A DNA stretch of 64,000 nt, from contig NC_044549.1 of NCBI RefSeq assembly GCF_007565055.1, positions 65,500,882 through 65,564,881 on the forward strand. Direction: 5' to 3'. Shown piece by piece: positions 43,690 to 56,321 of this stretch (position 1 is the stretch's first letter; each line of letters opens with the position of its first letter). The translations under genes and the position numbers were made by a program. The stretch is from Rhinopithecus roxellana (taxonomy: Eukaryota > Chordata > Mammalia > Primates > Cercopithecidae). Below the pieces are notes generated by a model, which was not told the DNA's origin, ran no database searches, and saw only the letters and a program-made list of their open reading frames with translations.

Positions 43690-46074
43690 TGTGGTTCATT
43701 ATAATCCATTTATCAATACTTCTTATCTTAGGCAGGGGATGTTACAGTTAGTTTTGAAATAAGAGGCTCTACTCTTTTGGATATATGTGCTTGTGTGCGG
43801 GAGGGAGGATGATTTACCCAAGCTCTGCTGATCATATTCTTTTTCCACAGGTGCTATGATGCAGCCCTTACTTATAATTCAGAGGCAGAAAGAAGAATGA
43901 GTACTAGTGTAAAAAAACAAATGAAATAGAGACAAAATATTTGTATGTTCCACATACCTTTCTATTCCTTGTTCTCATTATTTTCTGTAGCCTTGCTACA
44001 TCCTCACTTTTGGACAATGGAAAATATTTAGATCTTCATAGTAAATGACCATTATATTTCCATAAACTAGCTCAAGTTGATTTCTGATATATTTAATTAA
44101 AGAATGAATTAACACATCTGTGAGGTTTGTTTCTTTCATGACCAAATTACCTGACCAAAAATGAAATAAAGATTTTGACTTTTAGTGTTGGATGCTACAA
44201 ATGAACATCAAACAAAAGTGGTTCGAAGATTTTAAAGGAAGGATCATCTCCATTTGTAGCTCAGAAGTGTGACAACTCAAACTAGTCTTCTTGCAGTTGT
44301 AGTGATGAATAGAATCTTGTTTCTTCATATGAGTCTACACACTGCCAACTTCATATTACCATATTGAGTAATTTAAACAGTTGCTACAGTTGCATCAGAA
44401 GAGAACATTGATTTCTACTGACAGACATCAAAAAGTTATCTGTTTTATTAGTATACTGGTGGATACTAGTATACTAGTGGATACTAGCAGCTTTAAATGC
44501 TGCTGGTATTTTAAAATCAAAATCGCTGTATTGTCTTTTATTTTTAATGCATTCTTAGCAATATTTTCTAGTAGTCTTGAAATACTGATGTTGGTACCTA
44601 TTAGCTTTTCCTACTTGCATCCATTTCATTTCTTCCAGTTGCTGCATCTCAATTCTTTAGAAACAGTTTCCTCCTCATTTTGTGAAGCCTTTATGAGACT
44701 GCCAACCCAGGTATGCTAGCTTGCTCTGCGATAGTCAATTAGATCCTGTTCTTTAGATCCTGATGTAGTTTCTGAATTTCCTAAGCCCTTTGCTAATTTT
44801 CCTTCAAACTTATAAGTTATACCATATTCTTCTTCAAAAGGTCTTCCTATGATAAATACCACTCTACTGTTTCCAATCAAAGAATACTAATAAGTAAGGC
44901 TTATCAATTCTTGATCTGTTAATTCATTATCATGCCTTAATTCTTTTTAATTAATTCTTTTTGTCAATGTCTAAGTCTTGAAAAGGAAAAAATATAATGA
45001 AATACCAAAATACAATGTAGGTTTCACCACAGCGTTTAAAGTATCGAAAGTAGAATTATTTCAAATTGTTTAAAATAATAAAAAATAATCAATACAATTT
45101 TCTGACAAATACTTTTTCATATAAAAGCCTCTATCATCTGAAATTACTCAACCTAATGCATATAGATTTGCATGTATTTTTCCTGTCTTTTATAGCCTCA
45201 TGAGAACTATTTTATGCAATAATACAAATATTTATAAATGTCTGAGAGTTACATAAAGTACTTATGTAAGTTTTAAAATATTGGAATAATATTTACACAT
45301 ACAGAAAAAGGGAAGAAATACATTTTTGCATACAGATATATGTTGTTGCTTTGTGTGAGTGTGTATAAGTGTGAGTGAATATGTGTTCCTGCCCTATATT
45401 TGTTCCAAGTTATTTTGCATAAGTCGTCCCTTGACTACTATGGGCTTCATATGAAAGGTAGGGCTTTTAAATTATTTTAATTTTTAGGAAGAATTTTGGT
45501 GTTATCCATAAATAGCAGAATAGAATAGTTAATCCTTATATATTCATCACCCCAAACTGAGAATCAGCAAACGATGGCTAATTTGTTCCTGTGGACTCAC
45601 TCATCAGCTCTTACCACTTTTGTAACACTTTGAAGTGAATCCCAGTCGTATATGCTTCCTCTATAAAGTATATATTGGTTAAATGAAGGAATGTTATTCT
45701 TCTTTTCAAATAATCACAACATCATTATTATATCTAAAAAATTGGGGTTTCATTTCTGGTAAATGAGGGTAGTATCAGGTCTACCCTCCTGATAAAATAA
45801 TTATGGACTTTAGACAAATATCTGAAAAACGATTGTCTGAAGGCATTAAAGAGACACCAGAAGCAGAAAGAAATAGGAAGAATTAGAGTCCTTGAAATGA
45901 AAAAAGTAAAGTAGGTAAGATCCACGTTTAACCACCAGCTGGCAATGTGGAGACTCATGTGAAGAAAAGAGATTCTATTCATCTCTATAGCTGCAAGAAG
46001 ACTAGTTTGAGTTGTCACACTTCTGAGCTACAAATTGAGATGATCCTTCCTCCAAAATCTCAGAACCATTTTAC
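43690..46074. other. AT-rich stretch, no gene seen
   Basis: 2.4 kb without a recognisable gene. An 18-base unit, AGTATACTGGTGGATACT, is tandemly duplicated at 44450-44485 with one mismatch. A 112-codon frame at 44381-44719 and a 94-codon minus frame at 45734-46018 show no domain. The latter area may be a decayed L1 5' region, which I cannot confirm. Confidence 0.5.
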
Positions 46075-46314
46075 TTTTTTTTTTTCTTCTCAGTCTTGCT
46101 TTGTCACCCAGGCTGGAGTACAGTAGCACTATCTTGGCTCACTTCAACCACTGCCTCCCAGGTTCAAGCAATTCTCTTGGCTCAGCCTCCCGAGCAGCTG
46201 GAACTACAAGCATGTGCCATGTGCCACCATGCCCGACTAATTTTTGTATTTTTAGTAGAGATGGAGTTTCATTATGTTGGCCAGGCTCGTTTCAAAATTC
46301 TGACTTCAAGTGAT
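46075..46314 (-). mobile_element. 5'-truncated Alu
   Basis: Antisense Alu from a T-rich tail to 'tgacttcaagtgat'; the first 50-odd bases of the element are missing. The frames at 46096-46434 are Alu shadows. Confidence 0.9.
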
Positions 46315-46356
46315 TTTTCTTTGATGTTCACTTGTAGCATCCAAAAGTATAGGTCA

Positions 46357-47317
46357 GGGGTCTGTTCCAAGATGGCCGAATTGGAGCAGCTCTGGTCTGC
46401 AGCTCCCAGTGTGATCAACACAGAAGACAGGTGATTTCTGCATTTTTAACTGAGATACCTGATTCATTTCATTGGGACTGATCGGAAAGTGGGTGCAACC
46501 CACGGAGGGTGAACCAAAGCAGGACAGGGCATTGCCTCACCGTGGAAGCACACAGGGTCGGGGGATTTCCCTTTCCTAGCCAAGGGAAGCCATGACAGAC
46601 TGTACCAGGAAAATCAGGACACTGCCACCGAAACACTGTGCTTTTCCAATGGTCTTAGCAAATGGCACACCAGGAGATTATATCCCGTGCCTGGCTAAGC
46701 TGACCCCATGCCCATGGAGCCTTCCTCACTGCTAGTGGAGGCTTGAGTAGGTAAACAAAGCGACTCGGAAACTTGAGCTGGGTGTAGCCCACCACAGCTC
46801 AAGAAGCCCACCTGCCTCTATAGACTCCACCCCTGGGGGCAGGGCATAGCTTAACAAAAGGCAGCAGACGACTTCTGCAGACTTAAACGTCCCTGTCTGA
46901 CAGCTCTGAAGAGAGTAGTGGTTCTCCCAGCATGGAATTTGAGATCTGAGAATGGACAGACTGCCTCCTCAAGTGGGTCCCTGACCCCTCAAGTGGTCTA
47001 ACTGGGAGACAACTCTCAGTAGGGGCTGAGTGACACCTCATACAGCCAGGTGCCACTCTGAGATGAAGCTTCCAGAAGAAGGATCAGGCAGAAACATTTG
47101 CTGTTCTGCAACCTCCACTGGTGATACCCAGGGAAACAGGGTCTGGAGTGGACCTCCAGCAAACTCCAACAGACTTGAAGATGACGGTCCTGACTGTTAG
47201 AAGGAAAACTAACAAACAGAAAGGAATAGCATCAGCATCAACAAAAAGGACATCCACACCAAAGCCCCATCTGTAGGTCACCACCATCAAAGACCAAAGG
47301 TAGATAAAACCACAAAG
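46357..47317 (+). promoter_or_regulatory. L1 5' UTR / internal promoter
   Basis: In L1, this region carries the internal RNA polymerase II promoter and a weaker antisense promoter. The YY1 site CAAGATGGCCG is intact at 46369-46379, where it positions the transcription start in active L1s. Many CpG positions have decayed to TG or CA, as expected of an old methylated copy. Confidence 0.75.
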
Positions 47318-48341
47318 ATGGAGAGAAACCAGAGCAGAAAAGCTGAAAATTCTAAACATCAGAGTGCCTCTTCTACTTCAAAGAAACGCAGCTCCTTGCC
47401 AGCAACGGAACAAAGCTGGACGGAGAATGACTTTGATGAGTTGAGAGAAGAAGGCTTCAGAAGATTCATAATAACAAACTTCTCTGAGCTAAAGGAGAAT
47501 CTTCGAATCCATTGCAAAGAAGCTAAAAACCTTGAAAAAATATTAACGAAAGGCTAGCTAGAATAAACAGTGTAGAGAAGACCTTAAATGACCTGATGTA
47601 GCTGAAAACCATGGTATGAGAACTACGTGACACATGCACAAGCTTCAGTAGCAGATTTGATCAAGTGGAAGAAAGGGTGTCAGTGATTGAAGATCAAATG
47701 AATGAAATTAAGTGAGATGAGAAGTTTACAGAAAAAAGAGTAAAAAGAAATGAATAAAGCCTCCAGAAATATGGGACTATGTGAAAAGACCAAATCTACG
47801 TCTGATTGGTGTACCGGAAAGTGATGGGGATAATGGAACCAAACTGGAAAACACTCTTCAGGATATAATCCAGGAGAACTTCCCCAACCTAGCAAGGCAG
47901 GCCAACATTCAAATTCAGGAAATACAGAGAACTCCACAAAGATACTCCTCAAGAAGAGCAAACCCAAGATACATAGTTGTCAGATTCACCAAGGTTGAGA
48001 TGAAGGAAAACATGTCAAGGGCAGCCAGAGAGAAAGGTCGGGCTACCCACAAAGGGAAGCCCATCAGACTAACAGCAGATCTCTCAGCAGAAACTCTACA
48101 AACCAGAAGATAGTGGGGGCCAATATTCAACATTCTTTAAGAAGAGAATTTTCAACCCAGAATTTCATATCCCACCAAACTAAGTTTCATAAGTGAAAGA
48201 GAAATAAAACCCTTTACAGACAAGCAAATGCTTAGAGATTTTGTCACCACCAGGCCTGCCTTACAAGAGCTCCTGAAGGAAGCACTAAACATGGAAAGGA
48301 ACAACCGGTATCAGCCAATGCAAAAACATGCCAAATTGTAA
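47318..48341 (+). pseudogene. L1 ORF1 (RNA-binding chaperone), pseudogene
   Basis: ORF1p is the trimeric RNA-binding protein that packages L1 RNA: an N-terminal coiled coil, then an RRM and a C-terminal domain. The start codon at 47318 and its context are the usual ORF1 start. The N-terminal frame runs 79 codons to a TAG at about 47555. The C-terminal RNA-binding half reads in a different frame from 47781 to 48113 and also ends early. The ORF1 stop position (TAA) is at 48339-48341. At least one in-frame stop and one frameshift therefore inactivate it. The spacer to ORF2 is about 60 bases, as in intact L1. Confidence 0.9.
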
Positions 48342-48404
48342 TGACCATCGATGCTAGGAAGAAACTGCATCAACTAATGGGCAAAATAACCAGCTAACAT
48401 CATA

Positions 48405-51400
48405 ATGACAGGATCAAATTCAAACATAACAATATTAACCTTAAATGTAACTGGGCTAAACACCCCAAATAAAAGACACAGACACAAAAAAAGATAAAGA
48501 GTAAAGACCCATCAGTGTGCTGCATTCAGGAGACCCATCTCATATGCAGAGACACACATAGGTTCAAAATTAAGGATGGAGGAAGATCTACCAAGCAAAT
48601 GAAAAGCAAATAAAAGCAGGGATTGCAATCCTAGTCTCTGATAAAACAGACATTAAACCAAGAAAGATTGAAAGAGACAAAGAAGGCCATTGCATAATGG
48701 TAAAGGGATCAATTCAACAAGAAGAGCTAACTACCCTAAATATATATGCACCCAATACAGGAGCACCCAGATTCATAAAGCAAGTCCTGAAAGACCTACA
48801 AAGAAACTTAGACTCCCATACAATAATAATGGGAGACTTTAACACCACAGTCAATATTAGACAGATCAACCAGACAGAATATTAACAAGGATATCCAGGA
48901 CTTGAACTCAGCTCTGCACCCAGCAGACCTAATAGACATCTACAGAACTCTACACCCCAAATCAACAGAATATACATTCTTCTCAGTGCCACATCACACT
49001 TATTCCAAAATTGACCACATAGTTGGAAGTAAAGCACTCCTCAGCAAATGTAAAAGAACAGAAATTACAACAAGCTGTCTGTCAGACCGCAGTGCAATAA
49101 AATTAGAACTCAGGATTAAGAAACTCACTCAAAATCACATAACTACATGGAAACTGAACAACCTGCTCCTGAATGACTAGTGGGTAAATAACAAAATGAA
49201 AACAGAAATAAAGATGTTCTTTGAAACCAGTGAGAACAAAGACACAATTTGCCAGAATCTCTGGGACACATTTAAAGCAGTGTGTAGAGGGAAATTTATA
49301 GCACTAAATGCTCACAAGAGAAAGCAGGAAAGATCTAAAATCAACACCCTAACATCACAATTAAAAGAACTAGAGAAGCAAGAGCAAATACATTCAAAAG
49401 CTAGCAGAAGGCAAGAAATAACTAAGATCAGAGCAGAACTGAAGGAGATAGAGACACAAAAAACCCTTCAGAAAATAAGTGAATCCAGGAGCTGGATTTT
49501 TGAAAAGATTAACAAAATTGATAGACCACTAGCAAGACTAATAAAGAAGAAAGGAAAAGAGAATCAAATAGACACAATAAAAAGTGGTAAAGGGGATATC
49601 ACCACCAACCCCACAGAAATACAAGCTACTATCAGAGAATACTATAAATACCTCTACGCAAATAAACTAGAAAATCTAGAAGAAATGGATAAATTCTTGG
49701 ACACATACACCCTCCCAAGATTAAACCAGGAAGAAGTTGAATTGCTGAATAGACCAATAACAGGCTCTGAAATTGAGGCAATAATTAATAATCTACCAAC
49801 CAAAAAAAGTCCAGGAATAGACGGATTCACAGCCAAATTCTACCAGAGATACAAAGAGGAGCTGTTACCATTCCTTCTGAAACTATTCCAATCAATAGAA
49901 AAAGAGGGAATCCTCCCTAACTCATTTTATGATGCCAGCATCATCTTGATACCAAAGCCTGGCAGAGACACAACAAAAAAAGAGAATTTTAGACCAATAT
50001 CCCTGATGAACATCGATGTAAAAATCCTCAATAAAATACTGGGAAACCGAATCCAGCAGCACATCAAAAAGCTTATCCACCAAGGTCAAGATGGCTTCAT
50101 CCCTGGGATGCAAGGCTGTTTCAACATATGCAAATCAATAAATGTAATCCATCACTTAATCAGAACTAAAGACAAGAACCACATGATTATCTCAATAGAT
50201 GCAGAAAAGACCTTCAACAAAATTCAACAGCCTTCATGCTAAAAACTCTCAATAAATTTGGTATTGATGGAACATATCTCAAAATAATAAGAGCTATTTA
50301 TGACAAACCCACAACCAGTAATATACAGAATGGGCAAAAACTGGAAGCAGTCCCTTTGAAAACTGGCACGAGACAGTGATGCTGTCTCTCACCACTCCTG
50401 TTCAATAACATAGTGTTGGAAATTCTGGCCAGGGCAATCAGGCAAGAGGAAGAAATAAACGGTATTCAATTAGGAAAAGAGGAAGTCAAATTGTCCCTGT
50501 TTGCAGATGACATGATTATATATTTAGAAAACCCCGTCGTCTCAGCCTCAAATCTCCTTAAGCTGATAAGCAACTTTGGCAAAGTCTCAGGATACAAAAT
50601 CAACGTGCAAAAATCACAAGCATTCTTATACACCAATAAGAGACAAACAGAGAGCCAAATCACGAGTGAACTCACATTCACAGTTACTACGAAGAGAATG
50701 AAATGCCTAGAAATACAACTTACAAGGGATGTGGAGGACCTCTTCAAGGAGAACTACAAACCGCTGCTCAACGAAATAAAAGAGGACACAAACAAATGGA
50801 AGAACATACCATGCTCATGGATAGGAAGAATCAATATTGTGAAAATGACCATACTGCCCAAGGTAATTTATAGATTCAATGCCATCCCCATCAAGCTACC
50901 AATGACTTTCTCACAGAATTGGAAAAAACTACTTTAAAGTTCATATGGAACCAAAAAAGAGCCTGCATTGCTAAGACAATCCTAAGCCAAAAGAGCAAAG
51001 CTGGAGGCATCATGCTACCTGACTTCAAACTATACTACAAGGCTGTGGTAACCAAAACAGCATGGTACTGGTACCAAAACAGAGGTATACAGCAATGGAA
51101 CAGAACAGAGGCCTCAGAAATAACACCACACATCTACAACCATCTGATCTTTGACAAACCTGACAAAAACAAGAAATGGGGAAAGGACTCCCTATTTAAT
51201 AAATGGTGCTGGGAAAACTGGCTAGCAATATGTAGAAAGCTGAAACTGGATCCCTTCCTTACACCTTATACAAAAATTAATTTAAGATGGTTAAAGACTT
51301 AAATGTTAGACCTAAAACCATAAAAACACTAGAAGAAAATCTAGGCAATACCATTCAGGACATAGGCACGGGCAAGGACTTCATGACTAAAACACCAAAA

Positions 51401-52229
51401 GGAATGGCAACAAAAGCCAAAAGAGACAAATGGGATCTAATTAAACTAAAGAGTTTCTGTATGGCAAAAGAAACTACCATCAGAGTGAACAGGCAACCTA
51501 CAGAATGGAAGAAAAGTTTTGCAATCTACCTATCTGATAAATAGCTAATATCCAGAATCTACAAAGAACTTAAACAAATTTACAAGAAAAAAATCAAACA
51601 GCCCCATCAAAAAGTGGGTAAAGGATATGAACAGACAGTTTTCAAAAGAAGACATTTATGCAGCCAACAGACACAAGAAAAAATGCTCATCATCACTGGT
51701 CATCAGAGAAATGCAAATCAAAACCACAATGAGATACCATATCACACCAGTTAGAATAGCAACCATTAAAAACTCAGGAAACAACAGGTGCTGGAGAGGA
51801 TGTGGAGAAATAGGAACGCTTTTACACTACTGGTGGTAGTGTAAATTAGTTTAAACATTGTGGAAGACAGTGTGGCAATTCCTCAAGGATCTAAAACTAG
51901 AAATACCACTTGATGTAGTGATCCCTTTACTGGGTATATACCTAAAGGATTATAAATCATGCTACTATAAAGACACATACACCTGTATGTTTATTGTGGC
52001 ACTATTCACAATAGCAAAGACTTGGAACCAACCCAAATGTCCATCAATGACAGACTGGATTAAGAAAATGTGGCACATATACACCACGGAATACTATGCA
52101 GCCATAAAAAAGGATGAGTTCACGTCCTTTGTAGTGACATGGATGGAGCTGGAAACCATCATTCTGAGCAAACTATCACAAGAATGGAAAACCAAACACC
52201 ACATGTTCTCACTCATAGGTGGGAACTGA
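48405..52229 (+). pseudogene. L1 ORF2 (endonuclease / reverse transcriptase), pseudogene
   Basis: ORF2p nicks target DNA with an APE-type endonuclease and copies L1 RNA by target-primed reverse transcription. The start is 48405 and the stop TGA is at 52227-52229, so overall length is near the normal 1275 codons, but the frame is lost many times. Open pieces are 48697-48885 and 48902-49180 (endonuclease), 49196-50242 (linker and fingers/palm; 348 codons, the longest), 50413-50937 (palm/thumb, with the catalytic FADD motif intact at 50500-50511), and then 50919-51302, 51287-51544, 51627-51839 and 51858-52229 (C-terminal region). They lie in different frames, so several frameshifts and stops separate them. 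Confidence 0.93.
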
Positions 52230-52454
52230 ACAATGAGAACACTTGGACACAGGGCGGGGAACACACACTGGGGCCTGTCATGGGGTAAGGGGATGGGGGA
52301 AGGATAACATTAGGAGAAATACCTAATCTAAATGACAAGCTAATGGGTGCAGCAAACCAACATGGCACATGTATACATATGTAACAAATCTGCATGTTGT
52401 GCCCATGTACCCTAGAACTTAAAGTATAATAAAAAAAAGAAAAAAAAGATACCA

Positions 52455-52796
52455 AGCAATAAAGTTAATGTTAATACCGAAAAAAAAGTACAAGTCAAAA
52501 TCTCCATTTCATTTTACTATAGTAAAATAAATACATAATCCAGTAACATATTTGTTTATTACCATTATCAAGTACTATATACTATACATAACAGTGTGTG
52601 CTAGACTTTTACATGACTGACAGTGTAGTGGGTTTGTTTACACCATCACCACAAGCACATGAGTAATGTGTTGTGTTATGATGCTACCATGTAACTAGAC
52701 AATAGGATGTTTTTCAGCTCAGTTATAATCTTATAAGACCACTGTCACAGATGTGGTCTCTTGTTAACCAAAACATTATTATATGGTGCACGACTG
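52455..52796. mobile_element. Tigger-type MITE relic, cut at the left
   Basis: 'agtgtagtgggtttgtttac', 'accatcaccacaagcacatg', 'ggatgtttttcagctcagtt', 'ttaaccaaaacattattata' and the end 'ggtgcacgactg' followed by TA (52797-52798) identify a pogo/Tigger-type element. Its other end is missing next to the L1 tail. Confidence 0.7.
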
Positions 52797-52798
52797 TA

Positions 52799-53572
52799 AA
52801 TAAAACTTAACTTCCTTTGAAAATTTGAGGTGTTTCCTCTAATTTCCCTTCTTTCTATGTTGTCACCCCTGTTCCAGTCACCTAGACATGAAATCTAGTA
52901 GAAAGGGCTTTCTTGACACCTTCTTCTAGTGTGTTATCAGGTCAATCTTATTGCAAAGTTTTAGTTCATTCTTTCAGCTATTTTCTTTTCTACTGAAATG
53001 GCTTTCCTACCCCAAAATAAATATGCCCCTTTCTCTAAATGTAAATATAGATTCATAGGTGAATGGGTGGAATTACTAATGGAAAATAGATCATCTATTT
53101 TTTGATACTCATTATTCTTTCATTTAAATAGATTTATTTTATTAGTATCTTAGCTAAGTTCAACATTTTTTTCAGTCCTTACTAAATGATTGGTTTTTCC
53201 CTTGGCATTAAGTAGATGAGTAAAAAGGGAAGATACTCTTCTTGTCTTCAGGGAATTTATATCTCTTTGAAGGAATACAATTTATGAGATCTTTTTTATG
53301 CCTTCTCCCACACCTCCTCTCCCCTTCTTTCCTGCTATCAGAACTACAGGTTTTTTTTTTTTGTAGAACAACAATATGTTCAGCATCGGGGGTAAATCAT
53401 GACTGATCTAGGCTAACTCCTGTCTCTGTCTTTCTTGTTTGCCAGATATAACTTTTCTAGTGCTACTTACAGCCATGTGAACCTTTTCTGGCCCATAAGA
53501 TGTAAGGATATATTTTTTGAGAGTCTTCAAGCAAACGTTTTATTTCTTCATAAGAAGACATAGACTTGTGTT
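52799..53572. other. Unassigned stretch; possible old repeat at 53340-53560
   Basis: 53380-53560 ('ctgtctttcttgtttgcc', 'gccatgtgaaccttttctgg', 'cccataagatgtaagg') reads like an old dispersed repeat that I cannot name. No gene. Confidence 0.4.
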
Positions 53573-53579
53573 AAGAAAG

Positions 53580-54114
53580 ACTCAGCAATCCCGTTAGTGG
53601 GTATATACCCAAAGGAATAACATCATTCTATTATAAAAACATGCACGTATATGTTCATTGCAGTACTATTCACAATAGCAAAGACATGGAATCAACCTAC
53701 ATGCCCATCAATAATAATAGACTGGATAAAGAAAATGGGGTAATATACTCCGTGGAACACTATGCAGCCATAAAAAAGAATGAGATTATGTCCTTTGCAG
53801 GCACATCGACGGAGCTGGGGGCCACTATCTTTAGCAAACTAACACAGGAACAGAAAACCGAATACCGCATGTTCTCACTTATAAGTGAGAGCTAAATGAT
53901 GAGAACACCTGGACACTAGAGGGGAACAACACACACTGGGGCCTTTCAGAGGATGCAGGGTGGGAAGAGGGAGAGGATCAGGAAAAATAACTAATGTGTA
54001 CTAGGCCTAGGACCTGGGTGATGAAATGATCTGTACAACCAACCCCCATGACACAAGTTTACCCACATCACAAACCTGCAGTTGTACTCCTGAATTTATA
54101 ATAAAAGCCAAAAA
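53580..54114 (+). mobile_element. 5'-truncated L1PA-type element
   Basis: From 'cagcaatcccgttagtggg' through the ORF2 C-terminus, stop and 3' UTR ('ctggacactagaggggaac', 'aactaatgtgtactaggcc') to AATAAAAG and a short A-rich tail. A 7-bp duplication AAGAAAG at 53573-53579 and 54115-54121 is plausible. An 84-codon frame at 53641-53895 is an ORF2 remnant. Confidence 0.9.
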
Positions 54115-54121
54115 AAGAAAG

Positions 54122-54799
54122 CACTTCCCCTTCCTACTTTCTAAGTTTCAATATACTTGTGATATCTGGAGTTTACAGCTATGAGGCAATAAGCCTAAGA
54201 CAAACAAAACCAAAGCAAAACAAAAAGGCCAATGTATCAAGAAACATCAGTAAAGGGACAGAGTCTGTAATTGATGAAGTGATTACACTTTTGAACTAAC
54301 CTTTGATTTCCTATTTCTAGCCTTTGACTTCACATTTCTAGATTTGCTATCAAGTAAAATAACTGTAATTCTGGTTGTATCAACTGTTAGTTGTTTTGTT
54401 GTTGTTGTTATTTGCTGCCAAAAAATTCTTAACCAATGAGCCTACATACGTGGTATAATTTAATAAAATGCAAGAAATCATGTGATTAGGTCACCAGAAA
54501 TGATGATGGGTTATTGTGTATAGACAATCTAATTCAATAAATTAGTACCTCTTGGAGTCAGAAAAACCATTATGGGAGACTGGACTTAAGTGGCCAAGGG
54601 TTGTGCTGATCCTTAACGTTTTCCCAGATGATAGAACATGAATAGTACAATGAAGTAAAACTGAAATCTGTTTTCCCACTTTCTATTTTTATGGAAGTTG
54701 AATTTACTGGCTAATAAAGTTCTGTGTATTTAAATTACTTTTGCTTTTATTATCCCTGGTAAATGTGGAAAAATTCGTTAATGGTATATATTAATTTTT
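54122..54799. other. Unassigned stretch, no gene seen
   Basis: AT-rich with a (TTG)n patch near 54394-54410. No gene or repeat recognised. Confidence 0.5.
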
Positions 54800-55280
54800 C
54801 TCACAAAGTTTCTGGGTTGGAAAAAGGTCTTCTGAACCCAATAACTTTCCAGTTGTTGAACATCCTCTATGCAATTCTGTTAATTGTTTGCCAAGACTGT
54901 TCTTAAATTCCACTGATGATAAGGAATGGAATCAGCACATTTTGACCTTCTAGCAGGTATTTACTTATAAAAATTCTTTCCTACTTTTGAGTAGAAATAG
55001 GCTCTGTGTAATTTCTTCCCATCGATCTGAATCCTATTCCATGGAATCAGTCATGAAAATATTTAAAGATTGCTATTATTTCTTCCTTGACAACATATCC
55101 AGTTTACTCATCTCAAGTTCTGAAGAACAGATTTATAGTAGACTATTTTCTAAACCTTAGCCATTTGAGGGCTACCTTCATAGTTTCTCCAGATCAACTA
55201 AATGGTCCCTTATTCATTAATTTCCTTAGCATGACTCATCTTTTTACTTAAATAATTCTAGATTCACCCTAAACAGTAAC
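54800..55280 (+). mobile_element. L3/CR1-type LINE relic
   Basis: Diverged but collinear with the 3' end of CR1-clade LINEs. Landmarks in order are 'ttgacc..ctagcagg', 'attctttcctacttttgagt', 'gtagaaataggctctgtgta', 'atttcttcccatcgatctga', 'gaaaatatttaaagattgct' and 'tctccagatcaac'. This is one of the oldest elements in the window. Confidence 0.6.
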
Positions 55281-56157
55281 ATCCATTTAAACATTAGTTT
55301 GATTTGCTAGTTATATTTCCTAATGTGCATCATAATAAATAGATACTAAAATAAAAATGTTTTTGTTCAGCCTAAATCATATGTACTACACATTTGAGAA
55401 ACACTGCATTAAATATTTTTCTTTGCAGGTTTTGTCTGTGTTAAGGCCTTCCTTCCCTCCCTTCTTCTTTGTGACAAGACAAGTAAAACTTTACTTACTG
55501 TAGAAGTTGAAAGTGTAAAGATTTTGAACCTTTTGGCTTAGAGATCTCCCATTTTGTGATTAGAGACATCATTTCACCTCTTAGCTATTATCATAAAATT
55601 CAGATTCTCTTATATCTGTTGAATTGTTGAAACATGTGCTCTTTGGATCTGAATTAAACATTATTTTTTATTAAAAATTAGGATGGTAGGTATAACATTT
55701 TTCATACTTTATTAGCTTAATATAGGAATATTAAATTAGTATTTCTATAGTTCAATTGGAAATGTGGTCATTTTAATAATAGAAATACTTGCTATAAATT
55801 CACCCTATTTGTAATGAACATAAGCAAGACAGACTTGGCTGCAATTACTTTTTAGGAAAAAGTTTTGGTTGTATCAAGGAAATTAAAAATATCTTCATGT
55901 AACATTTTTCAGATAAATACCACTGACCAATTTCAGTGTCATATAAATTACTCTCTGATGCAGAATTATACACAGTAATAAAAAGAAAGTCAACAATAAT
56001 TGTAGAGAGATTGATACATTGGAATAAAGTAAGAAATGCTTTATAAAAAATAAGTAGCTTTATACAACAATTACAATATGCTCTTAGGATGAAGAGGAAA
56101 AAGCCTGTATAAATAAAAAGTGTATTAATTTGGGTCTAGATATAAATATTGCAACTG
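55281..56157. other. AT-rich stretch, no gene seen
   Basis: No gene and no repeat I can name. Confidence 0.5.
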
Positions 56158-56173
56158 GAAAGACGTATTTTGT

Positions 56174-56306
56174 GTTTCTTTTTTTTTTTAAGAGGTGAAC
56201 ATTGCTGTGTTGTCCAGGCTGATCTTGAACTCCTGGGTTTAAGTGATTCTCCTGCCTTAGCCTCCTGAGTAGCTGGGACTACAGGAGTGCACCACCATGC
56301 CTGGCT
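56174..56306 (-). mobile_element. FLAM-type Alu monomer
   Basis: Antisense single Alu left monomer: T-rich tail, 'gtgttgtccaggctgatctt', 'cctgagtagctgggactaca', 'gcaccaccatgcctggc'. The flanks at about 56158-56171 and 56308-56321 ('gaaagacgtatttt' and 'gaaggacacatttt') look like a decayed target duplication. Confidence 0.85.
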
Positions 56307-56321
56307 AGAAGGACACATTTT

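Larger units (their letters stand above)
46357..52448 (+). mobile_element. Full-length primate L1 (L1PA-type), inactive
   Basis: Complete L1 layout over about 6.1 kb. The 5' UTR starts at 'tctgttccaagatggccgaa'. ORF1 (47318-48341) and ORF2 (48405-52229) follow. The 3' UTR has the 'ggcctgtcatggggtaagg' G-rich part and ends with AATAAA and an A-rich tail. Both reading frames are broken by stops and frameshifts, so it cannot encode its own machinery. The 5' UTR type and divergence suggest an older L1PA subfamily, not the human-specific one. I found no convincing target duplication. The weak AAAAGTATA / AAAAGATA flanks are not enough. Confidence 0.93.

Noticed and set aside
44381..44719. 112-codon plus-strand frame
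   Set aside because: Low-complexity hydrophobic and serine-rich translation of AT-rich DNA, with no start context, no domain and no sign of exon structure that I can see.
49196..50242. 348-codon frame, the longest in the window, as a host gene
   Set aside because: Its sequence and position are L1 ORF2 (start of the reverse transcriptase region), flanked by the rest of a full-length L1.
46357..52448. Possible currently active L1
   Set aside because: Both reading frames carry several frameshifts and stops, and the 5' UTR is of an older type.
46330..52460. AAAAGTATA / AAAAGATA as the target duplication of the full-length L1
   Set aside because: Only a weak match with an indel, and it overlaps the A-rich tail, so I did not use it as evidence.
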